Source: Agriotes lineatus
Lineage: Eukaryota; Arthropoda; Insecta; Coleoptera; Elateridae
Assembly (NCBI GenBank): GCA_940337035.1
Contig: CALNHX010002272.1
Coordinates: 121,749-185,748, forward strand
Length of the DNA stretch: 64,000 nucleotides
Direction of reading: 5' to 3'
A model generated the notes under the pieces. It made no database searches. It was not told where the DNA came from and saw only the letters and a list, made by a program, of their open reading frames with translations. Positions 31,957-41,970 of this stretch are shown here, one piece after another (the stretch's first letter is position 1; every line of letters begins with the position of its first letter). The position numbers and the translations under genes are program-made.

Positions 31957-32090
31957 TGATATTAGCAACTTAGGTGATTAATGTAAATCAGCAACAACAG
32001 CAAAGACCTTTATAAACTATTATTTAAATAGGTACATTTCAGAACAACGAACTCTTTCGATAGCAAACTGAGAATACCCCTCGCCATACA
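31957..32090 (-). repeat. Gypsy-type 5' LTR, 134 bp
   Basis: Partner of 30177-30310, same length and roughly 88 percent identical by eye. On the coding (minus) strand it starts TGTATGG and ends TATCA. A primer-binding site could not be assigned. Confidence 0.7.
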
Positions 32091-33080
32091 GCGTTTTATT
32101 CTAACTCCCCTGTCGTATTGTTTTTGTAAGTATTTGGTTATCGCGTCTGGGCACGTTCTCCGGCTCCAATTCCTGCGATCGAGACTGTTCCCAAATTCCT
32201 GGAGGTTAATGGGGCAGCACGGGGTTAGCTATCAGAAACGGCGCTCACAAATATTTTAGTTATTTTAGATCGCCAGTTATAAAAATTATATTAAAAATGA
32301 ATTACCTACCTGGTAAATTCACAGTAGGTAAGGAATACCGTAACAGTTTTCCCATTATATTCTTGCATAACTCCGGAACATGCGTCTCACAAACAACGTA
32401 ACTGCTTAAATTATGTTGTTCGACATGATGTAATTTTTCGTTTCCGATCCGTTAAAGCCAAATATACGAATATTTCTTTCGGTCGGAATCGAATGTCGCG
32501 GTGCTTCAATATTATAGCAGCCCGGCTCACAACACGGTTTTTGGGTCAAATTCAGTATACGGTGCGGTCTATTGCGCATGCGCTGAGTGCGGAGTATGTA
32601 AAAATATTGTGGGTACCGCTATTCTTTGCGCCGCTTATTCTTACTAATTTTATAAAATAAGGAACCAGTCCAAACAATAACCACCTCTAAGATGGAGCTG
32701 AACAAAGACAAATTGTGCTGGCTGCTGAATTTGGTGAATCGGGTAAATCCGCAGAATTACAGCTCAAGTGTGATAGACCAATAAAACCAACATGCGCAAT
32801 AGTTAAACTAATATCACTTGCGTAACAAAAGAATCTGTTTTTGGCGCGCTTACCTACTGCCACCTGTAGTCTCTGAGAAATATTACTAGCATGGGCTCAC
32901 TCGGGCTATAAGAGTGAACACCGCCTGGTGCAGACTGCCATTCGAAAATCGTTTCGTCAACAGCAGCAAGAAATTTACCTGCAGGGAATCTGTAGATTAA
33001 TACAACACTGGAACTCATACCTTAATATTAAGAGATATATTTTTAAAATTGTATTACTAGATATGGTATAGCCTCCAAAC
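32091..33080. other. About 1 kb with no recognised feature
   Basis: No transposon domain or repeat partner was recognised. A 30-codon ATG-initiated frame at 32692-32784 on the + strand (MELNKDKLCWLLNLVNRVNP) and a minus-strand stretch near 32880-33000 (FLAAVDETIFEWQSAP) are the only open pieces noted, without family assignment. The hAT element 3 coding sequence begins near 33100. Confidence 0.4.
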
Positions 33081-33479
33081 GTGCTTATATTGAACAATAC
33101 TCGTAGATATTCTTTCAAACATGTATGTCGAATTCCATCTTGTGACGACATCGTTTTTTAATTTTAATGTAATTGCTTGCGGTTGCGTTTGTTTCTGCAA
33201 TTCAGATTGTTGAGATGAAAGTAGTTTTATACAGTAATAAAACGGAATATTATTTAATGACTACATTATAGCCAACATGAACGTGTCGTTCCATTAAAAG
33301 TACGACAAGTGACACACCATTCGATATAATCTAGCAAGTAACTACAAAAATAAGGCGCTAATTTTGAAAATACTTTATCACTTCCTCTCAAAATAGAGCT
33401 TGAACATTCTATTTGTCTTACACTAATTAAACCTAACATGTGACGCAGTTTCTCAAACGAACACGAACCAGCAGTTTTG

Positions 33480-33775
33480 TCATAATATCCGCTATCTGAT
33501 TTGTACCTTCTACATGAGCAAAATTTATGATACCTACCGCGCAGTTTTACCGCACAAAGTGAAACTTAATGTCAATATGCTTGGCGCGCTTGTAAAATTC
33601 CGGGTTCTTTGCTAACTTTATTGCACTTGCATTGTCCACTAGTAAGATGGGGGTACATGTGTCACTCAGCAAAGAAACTTCGCATAAAAGACATTTCAGC
33701 CAAATAAAGTCTTTTGCACCTTCACTTGCAGCTAGATATTCTGCTTCGATGTTTTGCTTCACTGGCAGTCGCATT
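33480..33775 (-). pseudogene. Copia RNase H fragment joined to gag by internal deletion
   Basis: IEAEYLAASEGAKDFIWLKC, then VDNASAIKLAKNPEFYKRAK and HIDIKFHFVR form the C-terminal RNase H of copia polyproteins, followed by NQIADIMTK near 33490. It starts only some 25 bp from the end of gag, so protease, integrase and most of the reverse transcriptase are deleted between them. Confidence 0.85.
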
Positions 33776-33797
33776 TATATCAACCGAAGTCTCTCCG

Positions 33798-34509
33798 TCA
33801 GCTTTTTGAGCGTCCGTTCTTCCAATGGAACCGATTCCCAAACACTTTTAACTTCGAAGTATTCAGGTAGTAATGTTGACAAAATAAATCCGGCAACTCT
33901 GTTCTTATAAGCCGTTTGAGCTCGTCCTTCATTTCCCGGAAATTTTTCTGCAGCTTTGCTATATGCGTTGTAATGTCTTCAGACGGACATTTCTCATTAC
34001 TGAAGAAAAATCTCCATAAGCCTGTCCACCCGCTTACCTGAACTTTGTTCATAAATTGACATCAGTTTTTCCCAAGTCGATCGGACTGTATCACATGTGG
34101 ACGTCATGTCAATATTTGCGTTATTCATGCTTCCCACAACGATCAGCTGAGCCAAAGCGTCGGCCTTACTGAACAATGTTAAATCAGCTTGATATTTAGC
34201 TATCGAGGCTTCGGAGGCATTTTCTTCTGGCTCTTCTGGCGGAACTCGTTCTCCAGTTACAATGTCAAGCACATCATTACGACGCAATAAAAGTGTGACT
34301 TGCCGTTTTCACTTCGCATATCCCACGGTGCCGTCCAACTTTTCAATCTGGGCTTTGAACTCGATTTTTGAGACTCTGAGCACAACACTAAACAGAAATA
34401 ATTCCTTTTCAAGTGTGTTTGAGAGTTCCCTCACGCTTTCACGAAGAACCCTTACGCGTACCGCACCGTCGTTCACTACAAAAACAAAAACCCGTTTCGC
34501 GTTTATCAC
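33798..34509 (-). pseudogene. Copia gag (UBN2-type)
   Basis: Minus-strand gag fragments: KIEFKAQIEKLDGTVGYAKW (34380-34320), LLRRNDVLDIVTGERVPPEE (34280-34220), STWEKLMSIYEQSSGKRVDR (34090-34020) and, after a frame change, THIAKLQKNFREMKDEL, with a downstream frame carrying EYFEVKSVWESVP (33870-33830). These are the hallmark blocks of copia gag. A frame break lies near 34020 and others follow. Confidence 0.82.
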
Positions 34510-34541
34510 TGGATCAGCTATTTACGCAGTTTCAATCGCGC

Positions 34542-34554
34542 TGGGCCCATAACC
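34542..34554 (-). promoter_or_regulatory. Copia primer-binding site
   Basis: GGTTATGGGCCCA on the minus strand, touching the end of the 5' LTR. It is complementary to an internal part of initiator methionine tRNA, as in Drosophila copia, where a half-tRNA primes minus-strand synthesis. Confidence 0.8.
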
Positions 34555-35450
34555 TGTTGAGATAAAACTAGTTTTATACAGTAATGAAACGCAATAGTAT
34601 TTAATAAATTTAATGTAGCCAACATAAACGTGTTGTTCTATTAAAAGTACACCACGTTTGACATATTGCAGGCCTCGGCCGCTTAAATCTTCAAAAAGAA
34701 GGCACCAATTTTGAAAATATTTTAACACAGATAACTTTGCAGTTGCAGTTGAACTTCGGTGGAAATATTCTGCAATCGATTTTGAAAGGGCAAAACGTGG
34801 CATATGTACCCAACCAGTTAGCTTTACTGCAGCTACAATGTTAGCTGCGTTACTGATACTATGGCATACATTTTATTATCAATTTAAAATTCTTGTGCCA
34901 CACGCAGCAATTATTTTGCCAAATTTGCGGCTGTATGGCAATTAGAATAGGGAAAACAATCCATTAACGCAGAAAACAGTTCCCAGTTGTCAGTAACAAA
35001 CTGAACTGTTATTGCCATATAGCTTTCGTTTGCGATAGATGTCCACGTATCGGTTGTAAGCGTAATAAATTTAGAATTCTGTAATTGAGCTTTTAGCTGT
35101 TTGGATTTTTCATTAAATTTCTGTGGCAATAAAACCTTGCTAAATGTTTTTCGACTGGGAATTTTATAACCCGGTTGCAAATGGTTTATCAAGTCCCTAA
35201 AACTACTATCTTCCATTATTGAACATGGTTGCAGGTCTTTTATAATCATGTTTAAAATATAATCATTAATATTTTTCTGGGAATTTACAGATACGGGACG
35301 CGTTGCAAAAGTTGTTATGATCGTCTGCTTTCTGAGTGGTTGTTGAAGAACCGCTTGGATCGGTGGAGCGGTTGTTATAGCTGAGGTAGTAACTAGAAAA
35401 GACCGAGAACCACATGTGAGTATAAATAAAGTGTCGAACAGCCGCAACTA

Positions 35451-36004
35451 TTAACTACGTAAATTTGTTACATTTACGTACAATGTGGAAATTAAGTAGC
35501 GCATAAATTCGGTAATTTCATTAATATTCGTTTTCACCCCTCAAAGGGGTGTAGCGATTCAAATTACAGTGCATCTGTTAAAGTCATTTTCACAACACCT
35601 ACTTGTTATTTGTCAATAACAGAACTGTCAACTTGAACTGAAAAGTTCCCCATAATGGCCATGGCTGTTATACATTTTATCTTCATCCGTGTTGTTATAG
35701 CCTCTTAACCAAATTAATTTTAGTATCGTTAAGAGCTTCATTACCGCACTGAGTGCGGTAATGGATATTAGCGCACTCTTTTTATATAAAAAATACATTG
35801 AACTAGAGTTTATTGATGAAGATAAAATATTGAACAATACACGTTTGCTTATGGCACTCAACGAAACTCGTTTGATTGCCGCAAAACTCGGTTCACCGCC
35901 TCGTTTTGGTAATTAAACTCGTTTCGTTAAGATGCTGATAATCAAACTTGTATCGTTAATATCTAACAGCCTAGGTCGTTAAGAAAAAGCAGAACAGTAA
36001 CATT
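35451..36004. other. Non-coding stretch with local inverted motifs
   Basis: No gene. There is a short perfect hairpin TTACCGCACTGAGTGCGGTAA near 35742-35762 and repeated aaactcgtt(t) motifs at 35860-35960. It may be a non-autonomous element, but the ends were not defined. Confidence 0.4.
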
Positions 36005-36007
36005 TTT

Positions 36008-36186
36008 ACATTGGCAATACTGAAATGTATACTTGGTGACACTGTAAGTCTATGGCAAATTCGAGGTTAGCAGGTTAGGTTTTGCGTCAGTTTTGACACA
36101 GACTGACGCAAAACCTAACCTGCTAACCTCGAATTTGCCATAGACTTACAATGTCACCCACTATACATTTCAGTATTGCCAAATGT
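36008..36186. repeat. Long near-perfect palindrome (83-bp arms)
   Basis: The left arm 36008-36090 and right arm 36103-36186 are reverse complements with only about four differences, separated by a 12-bp loop (ttttgacacaga). The inner 40 or so bases match perfectly (gcaggttaggttttgcgtca against its complement). This is probably a foldback MITE, or a hairpin-forming rearrangement. No coding sequence and no clear target duplication. Confidence 0.85.
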
Positions 36187-36597
36187 AATTTTTTTCCATA
36201 GGTGACTCTGATAAGACGAGTTTTCTCACACCCGTTACTAATACTATTTAAGTTTTTCATTTAAATTGCTCTAAAATTTCAATTTTTGTAGGTGTTATGA
36301 AAAATATTCAACGACATACGGCCGTTATCCCATCTAACTAACTAAGATAAATTCATTAGCCTCGGCCTGACGGCCTCTGCCACAAATGTATCCTTATTTG
36401 TTAGATGCTTACTAACGGCCTTATGGCCTTTGTTTTAAATGATATGACGCCATCACTATTTTTTTCAAAAGACAACTTATATTTTTTATTTATTTCGGTA
36501 GAGCAAGTTTTACTCTGTTTTCAACGGTATACAATTTTGAATAGGTTACTACATTAAAAAAAATAAGAAAATTACCTTAAAGTTCAGATAGTAAGGA
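36187..36597. other. Spacer with GGCC-containing inverted motifs
   Basis: No gene. Inverted pieces such as ACGGCCGTTATCCCATCTAA (near 36318) and TTAGATGCTTACTAACGGCC (near 36400) suggest another small foldback repeat. Confidence 0.4.
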
Positions 36598-37358
36598 TAG
36601 TTACCTGGGATTAAAACAAAAATCGATAGATGTATATGCATTTTTACTTCCTTTTACAATAAAGGAAGTATTGGATTCACCCCAAAAATTCGAAATTGAG
36701 TTTTCAACAGATCTTCACGTTTTAGAGTCCCCTGATCCCAAAAAACATATTTTTTTTCATTGGTCTGTGTGTCTGTCTGTCTGTCTGTGAACAGAATATC
36801 TCAAAAACGAAAAGCGGTATGGCGTTGAAACTTCATATATAAGTTTTGTGTACTATGCAAATGCGACAGCAAGCTTTTGAAGAAAATCGCATAACCGGAA
36901 GTAGGTGTTTTTCGATTTTTTCAAAAACGGCTCTAACGATTTTTTTTAAACTTTACATTTTTATTACATTTTGAATGTGTATTGATGTGAAATAGGTGTT
37001 TTTCCAGTTGAATACTTCTAAAATGGGTTTCTTTTGTTTTTTTGTCTATTTTTTTTATTAACTCTTATTTTAAATAGAACACCCGGTATATTATTACATT
37101 TTTGAATTCAGCTTAAAATTCTAGAGAAAATTTGTCTCTTCAACTAACGCTCTATTTTGTACCGTTTTTGCAGAATTTGTAATTTTTGAAAATTTTTGAC
37201 AAATGCTTATAACATTTTAAATCAAATTTTTGGCTAATTATAAGATCACTGTAAAAGGAAGTTGTGTGCGTGTATCACACCAGATTTTTTATGTTGGAAT
37301 TATTGACAAATTCACAAAGGAATCATAATTAAGTTTTTGGTTTTAAACCAGGTAACTA
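36598..37358. mobile_element. TIR-bounded non-coding element with TCTG microsatellite
   Basis: The ends pair as inverted repeats: TAGTTACCTGGGATTAAAAC at 36598 and the reverse complement TAGTTACCTGGTTTAAAACC ending at 37358. A second inverted pair lies inside (ACTTCCTTTTACAATA near 36649 and its complement near 37245-37262). The interior has (TCTG)n at 36771-36788 and text typical of dispersed insect repeats (tctcaaaaacgaaaagcggt). No transposase. The superfamily was not assigned. Confidence 0.6.
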
Positions 37359-37714
37359 GAATTACTCTGTTAATTTTATTCATCTTTACCATATGAACTT
37401 TAACCCTGCAGTAGTGGCGCCCTTCAGCATAACAGTGTGGTAGCGCCAATTCTGACAACTGTGTAATTCAAAAACTGTTATTAAGTTTGATAATTTGCAA
37501 GTGATTAATGTATATTTAGTACATTTCCTGTAAATATTCGTAATTTAGAAAGTTTTTGAATTATTTTATACACGAATATACCGAAAATTACAATATTGCT
37601 GAAAATAAAAGAAAATAAAACAGGTACAAAAAAAATCAAAATTTTATTGCTTTAAACTTGCGAAAACACAAAACTAAATATATTTCGTAAAAAACACATT
37701 ATCTAGAACATTAG

Positions 37715-39868
37715 TCTAGGCTTAGGATAATTATGCATTTGCATATGTGCATATGCAAATGCATTTTTTAGACGTTTTTAGTAATAAATGCATATTTTAT
37801 ATGTGTCGGGCATTAATGCATATTTGCAGTATTTTTTTGTCAAAGCTGCATTTTTATACAATTTTTTTATTGTCAAGTGCATATTTACTTCTTTCTGGCA
37901 GTCGAAGAATTCCAACCACCTTCAAATAATCTAAAATTATACATCCTGTAGGTATTTGAAATATCTTCTTGTTATTTGTTAAGCTCCTTACAATTTCTAA
38001 GTACTAGTCAGGTAAAGGAATTAGCAGGGTGCCAGTCTCCTTGCAGTATTACCAGGAATTCCATTGGTACATTCTGTACAAAGTTGGGAGTGTAGACAGT
38101 TCATCAACGGTCACATACAATCAGTTACCTGCTATTTTCAGTTGTGTTAACATCTTCAAAACAACTGTAAGATGCCGAAAGAAAAAATGTGTATACGTGA
38201 GAATTTAAATCGTTTTGTAAGGATTTACAATGATTTCACAACAGATGGAAATCTTTTATTTTGCAAATATTGTGAAGTTACTGTGGCGGCAACAAAAAAG
38301 TTCCAAGTTACCCAACATCTCCAAACCGGAAAACACGTTAGCAACAAAAATCGAAAAAACGGGAATAAACAGCATCAAGTGTTAATTTCTGCATTGCCAA
38401 AACCTGGACCTAAACGTTCCGAATTCAGTGAAGAACTATGCAAGGCTTTGATTTGTGCGGATATACCGTTGGCTAAATTAAAGAACGAAGTGCTCCACAA
38501 TTTTTTGGAAAAGTACACGAAACAGAATATTCCTGACGAATCAACGTTAAGAAAAAATTATGTTCCTGAGTTATACACAGCAACTTTAAACAAATTAAGA
38601 GAAAAAGTAAAGGATAACAAAATTTGGGTATCGTTGGATGAAACAACCGATGAAAGTAACAGATGCGTAGCAAATTTTGTGTTCGGTATATTGGGAGTAA
38701 ATGAAGAAAAAAATAAGTCGTATCTGTTGACTTTAAAAGTGTTGGACAAAGTGAATCATTCAACAATTGCTGCTTTTTTCAATGACTCTTTAAGCATATT
38801 GTGGCCGTCGGGGATTTTATACGAAAAAGTGTTAGTGGTTTGTACTGATGCTGCACCATATATGTGTAAATCAATGCAGGGACTACAGATTTTGTATCCA
38901 AAAATGGTACATGTTACTTGTTTAGCGCATGGTTTGCATCTAGTCGCTGAGTTAGCTCGTAGTCTGTTTTCAAATGTTAACGTGCTTATTTCATCTGTTA
39001 AAAAAGTTTTCCTTAAAGCACCAAGCCGTGTGCAGAAATTTCGAGAAATTGCTGGAGACGTGCCACTTCCGCCCGCTCCAATTATTACAAGATGGGGAAC
39101 TTGGATCGACGCTGCTGTATATTATGCAGAAAATTTTGATATTGTGATGGAAGCTGTAAATAACTTCAATCCTAAAGAGGCCCAAAGCGTTGCAGAAGCA
39201 CAAGCTATTTTGAGAGAAGAAAGTATTCGAGAAGACTTGGTGTTCATTCGAACTCATTTGGCTTGCATTTCAACCGCAATCTCGAAACTTGAAGAGAAAG
39301 GACTATCCCTACAAGACAGCATTGAAATAATAGAAAATATGGTTAATGGCTTACGTAAACTCAAGAAGAAAGATTTCATCAATAAGTTAAACGAAGTACT
39401 GTCAAAAAATACAGGCTATCAACAGCTGAAAAATATAAGCAAAGTATTGCAAAATAAAACATCCCTTAACGCAAAAAATGAACATTTGAGTATCAATGAT
39501 TTAGTAAATTTCGAATTTGTACCAATAGTGTCGTGTGATGTTGAAAGAGTTTTTTCTCAATATAAAAATATTCTTGCTGACAACAGGCGCAAATTTACAT
39601 TTCAAAATTTATTGCATCACGTTGTTGTAAAGTGTAACTACGATTTATTTCTATAATCTAGGTATTTATTAATTAATTTTAACTAAGTAAGTTTTAGTTG
39701 TATCCTGTATGTATTTTAATAGAAAAATAAAAACTAGACTATAAAACTGTATACTATTCTACCACGTAAAAACAGTTTAGTGCATATTTAAGTGCATATT
39801 TTCAGTGTTTTTAGTGCATATTGCATGCATATTTTGAGGATTTTTAGTGCATAATTATCCTAAGCCTA
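37715..39868 (+). mobile_element. CGGBP1-like hAT transposon, apparently intact
   Basis: The ends are inverted: TAGGCTTAGGATAATTATGC at 37717 and its reverse complement ending at 39868. Flanking 8-mers AACATTAG (37707-37714) and AACATTAC (39869-39876) fit a hAT target duplication with one change; a two-base ambiguity in the left end remains. The subterminal DNA repeats short tgcata motifs on both sides. It inserted into the 3' part of the piggyBac element. Confidence 0.85.
38172..39656 (+). CDS. hAT transposase, CGGBP1-like, 494 aa, uninterrupted
   Basis: A single open frame from ATG 38172 to TAA 39656. Residues 31-55 form a C2H2/BED-type DNA-binding finger (Cys31, Cys34, His49, His55: FCKYCEVTVAATKKF then HLQTGKH). 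The core follows with WVSLDETTDESNR (about residue 150), VLVVCTDAAPYM, HVTCLAHGLHLVAELAR and ITRWGTWIDAA, and the C-terminal dimerisation block VSCDVERVFSQYKNILADNR. This arrangement is that of insect proteins related to vertebrate CGGBP1, which derives from a hAT transposase. Intact ends plus an intact frame make this the best candidate for a recently active element in the window. A short intronless gene with AT-rich flanks, it would need its own promoter in the left 450 bp. Confidence 0.92.
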   Translation: MPKEKMCIRENLNRFVRIYNDFTTDGNLLFCKYCEVTVAATKKFQVTQHLQTGKHVSNKNRKNGNKQHQVLISALPKPGPKRSEFSEELCKALICADIPLAKLKNEVLHNFLEKYTKQNIPDESTLRKNYVPELYTATLNKLREKVKDNKIWVSLDETTDESNRCVANFVFGILGVNEEKNKSYLLTLKVLDKVNHSTIAAFFNDSLSILWPSGILYEKVLVVCTDAAPYMCKSMQGLQILYPKMVHVTCLAHGLHLVAELARSLFSNVNVLISSVKKVFLKAPSRVQKFREIAGDVPLPPAPIITRWGTWIDAAVYYAENFDIVMEAVNNFNPKEAQSVAEAQAILREESIREDLVFIRTHLACISTAISKLEEKGLSLQDSIEIIENMVNGLRKLKKKDFINKLNEVLSKNTGYQQLKNISKVLQNKTSLNAKNEHLSINDLVNFEFVPIVSCDVERVFSQYKNILADNRRKFTFQNLLHHVVVKCNYDLFL

Positions 39869-39916
39869 AACATTACTGTTGACTTTCAGACAATTCAAGA
39901 CATTTGGGCACTGAAA

Positions 39917-41700
39917 TTATGCGTGAGATAAACCAAGGAATTGTTTGCAGTTTTTACAAAAATATCGCGTCTTACGGTATTTTATGCACAAATGACATCG
40001 GTTTTTAATTGTTGGTGCTTCTGGGTCGGCTGTGGGAACATCCGCCAAAGTTCCAGCAACCTCTTGCCGCCTTCGGCGGACTCCTGGTGGAAGATTTTGC
40101 TTCATGGAACGGCGCTTCAAGTGCTGTATTCCTAGTTCAGCTGCCAATTGTTTTATATATATTCTTCGAACCACATTATTATTTTGGTTATTCGCCACGA
40201 AAATCATTTGAATTTATACCCGCCACATTCATAAATGCATAAAAAAGTACCATGGGCCACCTTCGGGTGTTCCGGGCCATATTATAGGTAGCGCAAAGTT
40301 CATCGATGGTGTCCAGGTCTGCTTTGGCGGAATTGTAGAAAGTGATGATTTCAGGCTTCTTTTGATCTCTCGTTGATTCATCTATTTGATCATCGTTGTG
40401 CATACTTGATGCCAGTATAACATTTTTACCCTTTTTGGGAACGTAGGATACTATAGTGGTGTGTTCCTGGAATCCAAAGACACTGGAACCTACAGAGCGT
40501 GGTTTTTTATTTACGAACTCGAAAGGAAGTTGCCTTTTGTTTTTTCTTACCGTACCTACGTGAGTTATACTATGATTTTTTTTTTGACGAAGATTCGTAA
40601 TGAGGTCAAAGCTCGTGAACCAATTATCACATGTAGGGCCGGTTGCAGAAAGCAATGTTAAGTCTGGTGTTAGCTAACATCGCGTCAAAGTGAACAAAAA
40701 CGCATCAAATCTCAAATGCTTATGGTAACTAATACATTAGTAAACAAAATTTGATGCGATTTTGTTCACTTTGACGCGATGTTAGCTAACACCAGACTTA
40801 ACATTGCTTTCTGCAACCGGCCCGTAATGTTTCGGCCTGTACCAGACATGGGGCTGATTAATCGTAATACAATACTAACTAAGGCCCCGCAGGCTGTAAA
40901 CCTACATAGGGCTCTAAATTTAAAGTATACCTTGTTTTGGCGTCAACAAGTGCAAAAACTTTCAGGCCGTACTTGTTTCGCTTGGAGGGGATGTATTGTT
41001 TGAAACCGCATCTACCTCGAAACTCCTCGAGTTTCTCATCGACAGTTCTATATTCAGTGATTGTATATGCATATTTACAATTATTTACAAACATCGTGAA
41101 CAGGTCTCTTATGGGCGCTAATTTATCAGACATTTTTCTCTCATCTCTAGTATCTAAATGATGAAACCGAAGATGCCTTAGTAAAATAAGGAAACGTTGC
41201 TGGGACATTGTTAACCAGAACATCTCAATTCCGCTTCCGTTTCTTTCCCACAATTCGTCTGTGTTCAGCCGGTTACTTTTCAAACACCCCGCTAAATAAA
41301 GTAATCCCAGAAAAGCCCTTAATTCAATTAAATCTGTGTCTCTTGCAGAACGTTCTCTGGTGTACTTGGGCCTCATTTCATTTTTATATATTTGTTTGTA
41401 TTTACGACGATTATATTCAGAATATCCTTTGAGAAAAATAAGTTCTAACAGTCGATTATCGAATTCGCTTTTTTTCGATATGCCTTCACACCTGGTAACC
41501 GAAGAATTATATTAGATTGACGAGTTCTTACATTTTGCTGCTGGTAGCTCTTCATCCTCAGTATCTCCTTCTCCCTCTTGCTCTGTGTCAGTATTAGTCA
41601 AACGGTCCTCGAAATGATCCTCTTCGTTCTAGGATTCTTCGTCATCAAAGGATGCTTCATTTTCTGTTTCTACTTCGTCTAGCAAACGAAGTAACCGAGC
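39917..41700 (-). pseudogene. piggyBac transposase (DDE_Tnp_1_7), broken
   Basis: From 41700 down: an acidic N-terminus (about 41690-41540, Glu/Asp-rich), then RAFLGLLYLAGCLKSNRLNT, MSQQRFLILLRHLRFHHLDT, LAPIRDLFTMFVNNCKYAYT and the first-Asp block YRTVDEKLEEFRGRCGFKQY. KYGLKVFALVDAKTRYTLNL then leads to YVGLQPAGP. A stop and frame change follow, then SGTGRNIT, the MITE, and CDNWFTSFDLITNL, VSYVPKKGKNVILASSMHND, FYNSAKADLDTIDEL. The C-terminal Cys-rich finger (CHLCIKYRKTRYFCKNC) ends near 39930. There are several lesions besides the MITE. Confidence 0.9.
40636..40823. mobile_element. Foldback MITE, 188 bp, in piggyBac coding sequence
   Basis: The left arm starts GGGCCGGTTGCAGAAAGCAA and the right arm ends in the exact reverse complement; the arms are about 65 bp. 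GTA flanks it on both sides (40633-40635, 40824-40826). Removing it and one GTA restores the piggyBac block RNIT-CDNW in frame. GGGCC ends and a 3-bp duplication suggest mobilisation by a PIF/Harbinger transposase. Confidence 0.88.
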
Positions 41701-41970
41701 TTGTTTGCTTTCGTAATTCCATTTTCTAAGATTAATATTTATTAGTGATTTAATTTGCTACTAAAAACCGTTATAGTACTTACCATAAGCAAAACTGAAA
41801 TACTTTTGTGACGCTAGTGGTGGCGCCTAGTCTAGTAGACCCAAAAAGGTTCATTACGTTTCTGTGAAATGCGATAAACGGTACTGCACTAAATGTTAGG
41901 AAGGTACTGGAATACTTCAGTTCATAGTTTCAACCCCACCCTTTTTATGGCGAATATTATGACGCTCGGG

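Larger units (their letters stand above)
30177..32090 (-). mobile_element. Ty3/gypsy-type element reduced to gag and protease
   Basis: Two 134-bp direct repeats (30177-30310 and 31957-32090) flank minus-strand gag and protease sequence. On the minus strand the right repeat begins TGTATGGCGAGG and ends GCTAATATCA, as an LTR should. The left repeat has AT instead of the final CA complement. Reverse transcriptase, RNase H and integrase are absent: the protease region runs almost directly into the left repeat, implying a large internal deletion. No target duplication is visible (tacaa versus gcgtt). Confidence 0.72.
33208..34727 (-). mobile_element. Ty1/copia element with 173-bp LTRs and CAGAT target duplication
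   Basis: The left LTR is 33208-33380 and the right LTR 34555-34727, each exactly 173 bp, both beginning tgttgagat on the + strand. The 5-bp target CAGAT is present at 33203-33207 and 34728-34732. The primer-binding site GGTTATGGGCCCA (minus strand, 34554-34542) directly follows the 5' LTR; the same initiator-tRNA-type sequence is used by Drosophila copia. The interior is only 1.17 kb, so most of the polyprotein has been deleted. Confidence 0.92.
33100..35450 (-). pseudogene. hAT element 3 transposase (ZBED-like), interrupted by copia
   Basis: From 35447 down: a linker, MIIKDLQPCSIMEDSSFRDL, HLQPGYKIPSRKTFSK and FITLTTDTWTSIANESYMAI (35220-35010), with the T-D-T-W hAT core block. A degraded stretch (34730-34900) follows, with VHMPRFAL-like sequence. 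The copia element then intervenes. Beyond it, at 33202-33110, the gene resumes as ITLKLKNDVVTRWNSTYMFE, the conserved TRWNSTY block. The C-terminal dimerisation domain was not found. It is inactive. Confidence 0.83.
37404..41900 (-). mobile_element. piggyBac-type element with nested hAT and MITE
   Basis: Minus-strand piggyBac transposase remains fill 39917 to about 41700. At 37400 the sequence reads TTAACCCTGCAGTAG, which fits a piggyBac end: TTAA target followed by CCC. The right end is not certain (a weak match near 41880-41900). The interval 37715-39868 is a younger hAT insertion in the 3' part, and 40636-40823 is a MITE in the coding region. Confidence 0.7.
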
